A program made the translations under genes and the position numbers. The notes below the pieces were generated by a model. The model searched no databases, had not been told where the DNA came from, and was given only the letters and a program-made list of their open reading frames with translations. Of a DNA stretch of 64,000 nucleotides, positions 57,894-64,000 are shown in pieces. Source of the stretch: Atrina japonica (lineage: Eukaryota > Mollusca > Bivalvia > Pterioida > Pinnidae); assembly GCA_030159075.1 (NCBI GenBank), contig BROG01001174.1, forward strand, positions 1 through 64,000. The letters are read 5' to 3'. Each line of letters opens with the position of its first letter. Position 1 is the first letter of the stretch.

Positions 57894-59189
57894 TAATTCC
57901 AATTTTCCATATTCTATTTTTAGAAATGATATTCACTGGTTTTCCATAGAATATGAAGATATATATTGAAGGATTAAATACCGGCTTATCCAATTAGAAA
58001 CCCTTTATTTTTAACGTATATAATAATCCACGTTATGGACGAGACTCATTTATGTTTACTTCAGCATTACTGCGAAGTAATCCTTTGTCGTGCCACTGTC
58101 ACCTGCAGTTTCTTTTTATTTTCTCTCATCCCTACTGAAATACACATGAAGGAACCAAATGTTCTCTCTGCAACCCGATCTCAAAAGATGTCGCATAAAC
58201 CTGTCATGGTTATCATAGCAAACGATACATGATATTTGTTGTAATTGTTGGATTTAGCTATTGACTTGACAGAAATTGACAAAGAGGTATAAATACAGTA
58301 GATGACGCGAAGTGCAAGAGACCACGTAGAAAAGTTCGAAACATCGAGACTTTGACTCATGTATGGAAACCAGGAATAATATGTTTTAGTTTCAGAGTTT
58401 CTATATTGTGTATATGACTGACATTTAAGACATATACGGTCATTATAATTGATAATTAGTGCTAAATGTTTGTGAAATTAAAATATTGAAAGTTTGTGAG
58501 AAGGAGAATGGTTATCATATGGTGACTTCGTACACATGTAAAATTCGACTTCGAAATATATGCAGGAATGTTTGTTGAAATGTGTCATGTTTTAATTTTT
58601 GAATTTGCTCTCTGTGGGTAAATACAAAAATTAAAACATGACAAATGGACCAAAACTTTATTCGAAACATCGCAAAATTGGACTCATAAAAGTTCGAATA
58701 ATAAAATGTCTATGAGAAGTGTTGAATAACAAAATAAGTCGGGACTTTGTCAATACAAATGTAGTACGAAACATCGACTCCTTGAAGTTCGACTCATCGA
58801 AGTTCTACTGTATGTGTACAGTGAAACTTATACAGAGACGCCCTTAGGGACACAGGAAACCAGTCTTTATAGGGAGGTGGTCTTTGAATAGAGGTTGATT
58901 TGTACACAAATGGTACTATAGGTGGTCTTTATGCACAGGTGGTCGCTAAAGCAGGTTTTACTGTACATGGTACATCATGTCGTTTGACTATTCCGTAGTT
59001 GTGACGAAATGAGCAATTGCCGTTAAAAAATCTACGGATTTCGGAAAATCGACAAAGAACAAATCAGCATAAAAATACGCTATTAAGTTTTTCTTTTGAT
59101 AAATCGGGATAAATGTATCACTACATGTATACATGGCCGACATGTAAAATTACAACCTCTTACACAGAGTTGTCGGCCCTTTGACCTTT
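57894..59189. other. Intergenic with dispersed repeats
   Basis: Apart from the hairpin at 58583-58643, the stretch 58650-58975 holds phrases like AAGTTCGACTCATCGAAGTTC and GGTGGTCTTTATGCACAGG that recur in both orientations within it. The second set matches 20720-20905. No gene. Confidence 0.5.
58583..58643. repeat. 19-bp perfect hairpin, member of a small family
   Basis: TGTCATGTTTTAATTTTTG and its exact complement, loop 23 bases. Arms equal those at 50223-50261. Confidence 0.8.
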
Positions 59190-59610
59190 CAGGAATTGTT
59201 GTGTAAATATTTCTAACAATACCAAAGTTATAGTGATGAAGTCTAATTACAGAAACGATATCGTCTTGAGCATTATAACTTTGGTACTTTGTTTATAATA
59301 TATCAAACACTAGGACGTTGCCACTGCTGGTGGACCGACTGAGTCCCCGAGGGTATACATAGACCTAGTACCTGGTATTTCGGTACCAGCTCTTCATCTT
59401 ATACTAAAGCAATATTTGGCACTGTTAACATAATTTAAATGTCGGCTATACTTTTAGAGATATTATTTGGTCTTGTATAATACCACTTTCTCTTTAGAAA
59501 ATACACATAACTTTTAAATTGAAGCTCAACTGATGAAGTCTAATTGATAGAAACGATATCGTCTTGAGCATTATAACTTTGGTAGTTTGTTTATAATATA
59601 TTTTACAAAA
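59190..59610 (+). repeat. Hammerhead-carrying repeat: inverted-joined piece plus full unit
   Basis: 59260-59610 holds the end of one unit and a full following unit (CACTAGGACGTTGCC through ribozyme to TTTATAATATATTT), tandem in register. Left of it, 59200-59234 is the reverse complement of the unit end (ACCAAAGTTATA / TATAACTTTGGT), so a palindromic junction surrounds a damaged ribozyme at 59234. Confidence 0.75.
59524..59569 (+). ncRNA. Type I hammerhead ribozyme motif
   Basis: Helix I GCTCAA (59524-59529) with TTGAGC (59564-59569), CTGATGA 59530-59536, helix II GTC-TAATT-GAT (one G-U pair), GAAAC, helix III ACG-ATAT-CGT, cleavage after 59563. All core bases kept. Confidence 0.7.
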
Positions 59611-60028
59611 GAAGCCAAAACAATTACTCAAGACATTCGTTTCTGTATCATCGATTAAACTTTAAATCTTTGTGCACTAAAACTACATGCAAGTCGAGGA
59701 TAGATAACCCGGAAATGAATTTGAACCCGGAAACTGACAATGGTAATATCTATGTTTATGTTTTATGCTTTTTTAAGTTAGTGAATTCAGATGAAATAAG
59801 GTGAAAAAATAATCATTCGTTATAAACTCGTGTGGTATAACGAAAAAGCACTAAATAGCCAAAATACACAAACTAGGACAAGTCTGCCAATGCCATAGAC
59901 CGTCTCAGTGTAATTTCACTATCACACACTCATAATAATGTAGGATTCTTTAATATTTCACTATGAGTTTATACATCTAAATACTATTTATAATTATTTT
60001 TTAAATATTGAATGGCGTTTAACCACAC
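59611..60028. other. Intergenic, nothing recognised
   Basis: AT-rich with no repeats of known family. Confidence 0.45.
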
Positions 60029-60226
60029 TCACACTAAGGCCCGTTTTTTAATGGTGGAGGGGAGAACCCGCTCAAAATGTACCTGGGAAGAGACGACCGG
60101 CCTTCCAAAAGACAACTGGCTAACCACGCAAATATCAGCTTTGGTTCCAGCGGGACTCAAATCTGTGCTGACCAGAAGTGAGATGGTGCAAAGCGCAATC
60201 AGCCCCGACATATATTTTTTGTGCAT
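60029..60226 (-). CDS. Possible small secreted protein exon
   Basis: 65-codon frame with a typical signal peptide (MHKKYMSGLIALCTISLLVS). The remainder is mostly polar with one Cys. The ATG follows an acceptor-like TTAAACAG, and the stop overlaps a donor-like GTGAGT (TTAGT|GTGAGT), so it may be one exon of a longer secreted protein continuing left. I do not recognise the protein, and nothing else supports it. Confidence 0.3.
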   Translation of the reverse strand: MHKKYMSGLIALCTISLLVSTDLSPAGTKADICVVSQLSFGRPVVSSQVHFERVLPSTIKKRALV

Positions 60227-60621
60227 CTGTTTAAGTGATGATGTTTCTTAATGAAAATAAAACAGTAAATTTACTTACTTAATGTGTATAAATGATGATC
60301 ACAAGATCCAACGCATATTTCGCTGACCCAAAAGAAATCAAGCGCGTTGTATTGTATCAGTAAGGAACTGAGCAGCTCCACCAAATATGTATATAGATGA
60401 CATACAATAAAAACAGTCTATGTGCTAAATGAAGTTTTCAAGATATAACCGTATAAGGCAAATCTCTGCTTATATCTATATTTAGATTATCATTAAATTG
60501 ACATACTTATCAAATAACACTTCACGAGTACAGGATAATCAATAAACATAGTTTTACAGGTACATGTATATTTTAATATGCCGCAAAGCCGAAAAAAATT
60601 ATCCATGTGTACATGCTGATG

Positions 60622-61304
60622 TGAAAGGCCGTATTGGGTCACAAACGGGATGAACTTACGCGATGAAGACATACGTTAAAAATCACCTTTAACGCGTTTA
60701 AAATCACGCATTAACGCGTTAAATATACTTTTGGCATGTAAATAGCGATTTTTAAAGTAAAAGAGGATATGTTGATTTTTAAGTTTTTGCACAAAAACAG
60801 GGTTTAAACGCGTTAGAAATGTAAATTTACGATATGAACCTAAGTGATGAAATTAACCAGTTAGACGCCTCGTTTCATTTAATTAGTGATGAAATGCCGC
60901 CAGACAGCGAGACGCATTTTCATTACAACAAAAGTTTGTGCAGAATATACCGACATAGTCTATTAATTTCTATATTTTTGAAAATCTAAATATGTATCTT
61001 TACTCCAATAATAGTTCGATTTAAAATTCTGGTTCGTTTGGTAAATATTGGTGACTGAATCGGACATGACATATTTTTTTCTGTCCGGGAATGGGTATCT
61101 CCGAGATCGAAACTCGCTGTCATTTGGTCACGTTTTTAGGTACAAAACATCGTTGACATTTAACATCTTAAATGCAAAAACGTCTTTCACGTTAAAAGTC
61201 ACTACTTGCATGCAAAAAGTATGTTTTATTGCGTTAAAAGTGATTTTAACGTGAAAGTTTTCATCGCGTAAGTTCATCCTGTGTGTGACCTTAACGGCTT
61301 TTCA
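60622..61304. mobile_element. Non-autonomous DNA element with ~140-bp TIRs
   Basis: Left TIR TGAAAGGCCGTATTGGGTCAC, then GGATGAACTTACGCGATGA, and AACGCGTT-type subterminal repeats. The right end (61165-61304) is its reverse complement with mismatches (GGTCACACACAGGATGAACTT). The central ~400 bp has no coding. It abuts a SINE head on the right. Confidence 0.7.
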
Positions 61305-61393
61305 TAGGAAACCAACCTGCCGACAGCTGGACTTGAACTCACGACCTCACGATCAAGAGACGAGCGCGGTACCGACTGAGCCAGGCCGGTTCC
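61303..61393 (-). repeat. SINE head only
   Basis: Reverse-oriented tRNA head (GACTTGAACTCACGACC and GACTGAGCCAGGCC) without the tail; the tail side is replaced by the long-TIR element. Confidence 0.8.
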
Positions 61394-61719
61394 ATTTTTC
61401 ACTGATAACCTAACGAAATCATCAATGGATTAACGTTTTCACCTATATGCACTCGTCTAAATCTACTGGGCCCCCATATTGATGCATTTCTATTTACATG
61501 TACACCCGCGAAAAAACAAAACATGGTAGTCTCTGATATACAGATCACTAGCATTGTAAAGTACGAAAGCTGACTGAGCTCATTTGGTAGATTATAAAAA
61601 GAAAATTAATCGCGTAATAAGGCGAAACTAGCGCGTTATAACGCGAAACAAACCCATAATAACGCAAAACAAGCGCGCAATAACGCGAAAAAGCATATAT
61701 AAGTACCGGTCTGACAACA

Positions 61720-62005
61720 TTTGTTTGTTTGTTTATTGTTGTTTAACATCCCACTCAAGAATATTTCACTCATATGGAGACGTCACCAAATGCCGGTGAA
61801 GGGCTTCAAATTTTGGCCTATGCTCGGCACTTATGGCCATTGAGCAGTGAGGGTTCTTTAACGTGCCGACACCTACTGTGACACGGGACCACGGTTTTTA
61901 CTGTCTCATCCGATAGACAGGAAACCAACCTGCCGCCGGCTGGACTCGAACTCACGACCTCACGATCAAGAGTCGAGCGCGCTACCGACTGAGCCAGGCC
62001 GGCTC
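61720..62005 (-). repeat. SINE inserted in the DNA transposon
   Basis: Full-length reverse copy, nearly consensus. It sits 14 bp inside the left TIR's inner edge, so it inserted after the transposon did. Confidence 0.88.
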
Positions 62006-62465
62006 CGGAGACAACATTGGTAGAATAAAGCCATAGAACACGATAGTTTAGTTAGAATTTACTTCGAATTGGGTCTTTCACAAGCCGAAATATTGAACTT
62101 TTTTGCCTGGCAGATAAAGTCATAATCAATAAGGCAACATTATATTGTTCCGTTGTTCTCTTTAATTCACTTTCCTGCGATATTTTGTTCGTTTAATGGT
62201 TAAATTCTTTCATAGGATTCGAAGAGTTATTTTTTCAAGAATGTATTAACTACCGGTAAAGGTAATTTCACTTGTATGTATATTTCAGTCATTCATGATT
62301 GTCGTGAGAATGGGTTACAGGGGCGGATCCAGGAATTTTCAAAGAAGGGGCGTAACTTCTGGGGGGAGATCACAAGACGCCATGCACGTAAAAATGGTAC
62401 GTTCTATATGCAGTGCTGTAAGAAACAAATAAAAAGGTGATTTTAAAAGGGGTTAGGTTTGAGGT

Positions 62466-62517
62466 AATTTCTGTGGAAACGCTGGATAAAATCTCATCCA
62501 GCGTTTCCACAGAAATT
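62466..62517. repeat. 22-bp perfect hairpin flanked by AGGTTTG
   Basis: AATTTCTGTGGAAACGCTGGAT, loop AAAATCTC, exact complement. AGGTTTG lies on both sides (62456-62462 and 62518-62524). Confidence 0.85.
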
Positions 62518-62796
62518 AGGTTTGTTTATACTTTAAAAATTACAATCTACCAATGTAGTGAGACTCGTACTTATATATGCTTTTTCGCGTTGTTACGCGC
62601 TTGTTTCGTGTTAATACACGCTAGTTTCGCGTTATTACGCGATTAATTTTTTTTATCATCTACCAAATGAGCTCAATCGGCTTTCGTAGTAAAGGACTCA
62701 CGTGTGTCATAGCATACTAGATATTGAAAAGCTAAAGAATATTTGTAATGAAAATATACATGAACATATTATAGATCGTTAAATTATGAGCCGTTC

Positions 62797-62800
<4 letters not shown>

Positions 62801-62843
<43 letters not shown>
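62801..62843. repeat. (CT)n microsatellite
   Basis: About 43 bp of perfect CT. Confidence 0.95.
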
Positions 62844-62846
<3 letters not shown>

Positions 62847-62937
62847 CATGTTTTGTACAATATTTGTAATTAAAACAGTGTGGTCGGAGCTGTGCTTCGA
62901 AGGTTCATGCAATTGGAATTAAAATGAAGAATAGTAT

Positions 62938-63060
62938 CATCATGTTTCCACTTTTTGATTTACCAGGGGGTTTCACCAAAAAGTGGAAACACGATAATTA
63001 ATTATCATGTTTCCACTTTTTGGTAAAACCCATGGTAAATCCAAAAGTGGAAACATGATA
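62938..63060. repeat. Two adjacent 58-bp palindromic elements
   Basis: 62938-62996 and 63003-63060, each with arms TATCATGTTTCCACTTTT (18 bp) and centre GGTAAAACCCATGG-like, only 6 bases apart. They belong to the family also seen at 51734 and 56329. Confidence 0.8.
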
Positions 63061-63766
63061 GTATTGCTTGTCTTGTCTGAACAACTTCATATTTCGGTTT
63101 TATCATTCAAATGTTCTTTGTAAGGATCGCTACTTTTCCCCCTATATAGACTCATCTAGATATACTGGGGTCACCAACAAAGGTCATTATTTACCCCAGT
63201 CTTACGGCAAAGTACTCTTTGTTTCAATCATTGTCACGTGACCAACTTCCCCAGATTGTCTGTCATTTCTATTTATATGTACACCTGAAGAAACCTATAT
63301 ATGGTCTCTGAAATTCAGATCGCTAAATATGACACATTACAACGTAAACGACTCACGCGTATCATAGCACTCTAGATATTGAACGTCTGCTGTACAGTAA
63401 TCACAAGGTATACGAACATGGGTTTAAATTATGGGTCACTCACACGATGTTTGTGAATCAGGAGTGTATGTACGTGTGTCTGCCTGTTTCGATCTTATTT
63501 TCTGAAAATATGATATACATGTATTTAGAATATTAAAACAAAAACTATTTTTTCTTACCTTTTGCCGCTACGAATCAATGAATGTGTGCACATAAATTGC
63601 CCTCAAGCCAGGTAGAGTTTCACAATTTGATAAATTTCGGGTAAAGACAGATAACCGGTGTTTAAACTGAGCATATTTGCTTAACACTCCGATATTCAGA
63701 CTTGTTTTTTTTTTTCGAATAGATAACGAGGTCAGCTCATTTCACGTTTTTTTATTTGTATTTCAG
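63061..63766. other. Segment related to 61440-61560
   Basis: 63150-63345 matches 61440-61560 (CATTTCTATTTA.ATGTACACC, TCTCTGA.AT.CAGATC). It provides the empty version of the transposon site near 63335-63350. No gene. Confidence 0.55.
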
Positions 63767-63892
63767 ATACAAAAAGATTCCAGATTTGAATTCAGTTTAA
63801 TAAAGATGCACAAGTCAAATTCACGTGAATTGGTGGGAATTGTCCGTCAGCTGCAACGTTCCGTTCTCCAGTACTCAGTGTATTTATCATAG
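63767..63892 (+). CDS. Possible terminal exon of an unknown plus-strand gene
   Basis: Follows a pyrimidine-rich acceptor (TTTATTTGTATTTCAG) and reads IQKDSRFEFSLIKMHKSN then ELVGIVRQLQRSV to a TAG, 41 residues in phase 0. No domain recognised and no partner exon found in the window. Confidence 0.22.
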   Translation: MQKDSRFEFSLIKMHKSNSRELVGIVRQLQRSVLQYSVYLS

Positions 63893-63958
63893 AAAGAAAT
63901 GAATAGGAAATTGAAATTAAGTTATATTTGTTCATAGTAATTTGTAAATGTTAATTTA

Positions 63959-63960
<2 letters not shown>

Positions 63961-64000
<40 letters not shown>
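63961..64000. repeat. (GT)n microsatellite at window edge
   Basis: GT repeat running off the right end. Confidence 0.95.

Larger units (their letters stand above)
61562..62688. mobile_element. Non-autonomous DNA transposon with long TIRs and target duplication
   Basis: Left TIR starts TACGAAAGCTGACTGAGC (61562) and continues with GCGCGTTATAACGCGAAAC-type repeats to ~61706. The right end (62568-62688) is its reverse complement, ending GCTTTCGTA. Flanks are GTAAAG on both sides (61556-61561 and 62689-62694). A related empty site exists at 63330-63355. The interior carries a SINE and a hairpin and has no transposase, so it depends on an element elsewhere. Confidence 0.78.

Noticed and set aside
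59234..59270. Further hammerhead at 59234, and others at 19180, 40616 and 4155
   Set aside because: Core or helices are broken: GTGATGA and a shortened helix II at 59234, CTGATAA at 19180, disrupted helix III at 40616, truncated core at 4155.

Overview
This is a gene-poor, AT-rich, repeat-dense piece of animal nuclear genome. Several things point to a mollusc, most likely a bivalve: about ten copies of a tRNA-derived SINE with the conserved tail I associate with bivalve MD-SINEs, many Penelope-like retroelement pieces, Polinton relics and long-TIR MITEs, abundant microsatellites, phase-0 introns in a somatomedin-B/7TM receptor, and a secreted carboxylesterase. The assignment comes from family recognition, not from a search.

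Host genes. Three loci are well supported. (1) Two tandem copies of a somatomedin-B-domain family-B (adhesion/Mth-like) GPCR lie on the minus strand. Copy A shows only its first exon (352-1482) and continues off the left edge. Copy B is complete as two exons (22501-21371 joined in phase 0 to 15993-14521, 867 aa). Its intron has been filled with about 5 kb of retroelements. (2) A secreted type-B carboxylesterase is on the minus strand (55720-54138 joined to 52951-52756, 592 aa). The TAA after the large exon is really part of a splice donor, and I identified the terminal exon from sequence. (3) A possible DUF7869-like, transposon-derived ORF lies at 24267-23746 (minus). Weaker candidates are a small signal-peptide exon at 60226-60029 and a possible terminal exon at 63767-63892.

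Mobile DNA. From the left: LINE ORF2 fragments (2.4-3.8 kb, 10.6 kb); a decayed Ty3/gypsy element (5.5-9.4 kb) with gag, protease, RT/RNase H and a truncated integrase; a Penelope-like element (PLE) family with a shared 3' tail found at about 15 places; separate PLE GIY-YIG endonuclease fragments (29-30 kb, 40.2 kb); a compact, decayed Polinton/Maverick (36.6-39.4 kb: integrase with chromodomain, capsid-like fragment, protein-primed PolB) with a decayed BIR (IAP-type) domain about 1.5 kb upstream; foldback MITEs; and two long-TIR DNA elements at 60.6-62.7 kb.

The most striking signal is a dispersed ~300-bp repeat carrying type-I hammerhead ribozyme motifs (three with intact cores at 9507-9552, 57611-57656 and 59524-59569). 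It resembles PLE pLTRs or animal retrozymes. Other structure not explained by genes includes a 58-bp palindromic element in four copies, a 17-bp minisatellite open in all three minus-strand frames beside the esterase 3' end, a 61-base poly-G run inside the esterase intron, and a filled/empty-site pair that dates a nested DNA transposon.
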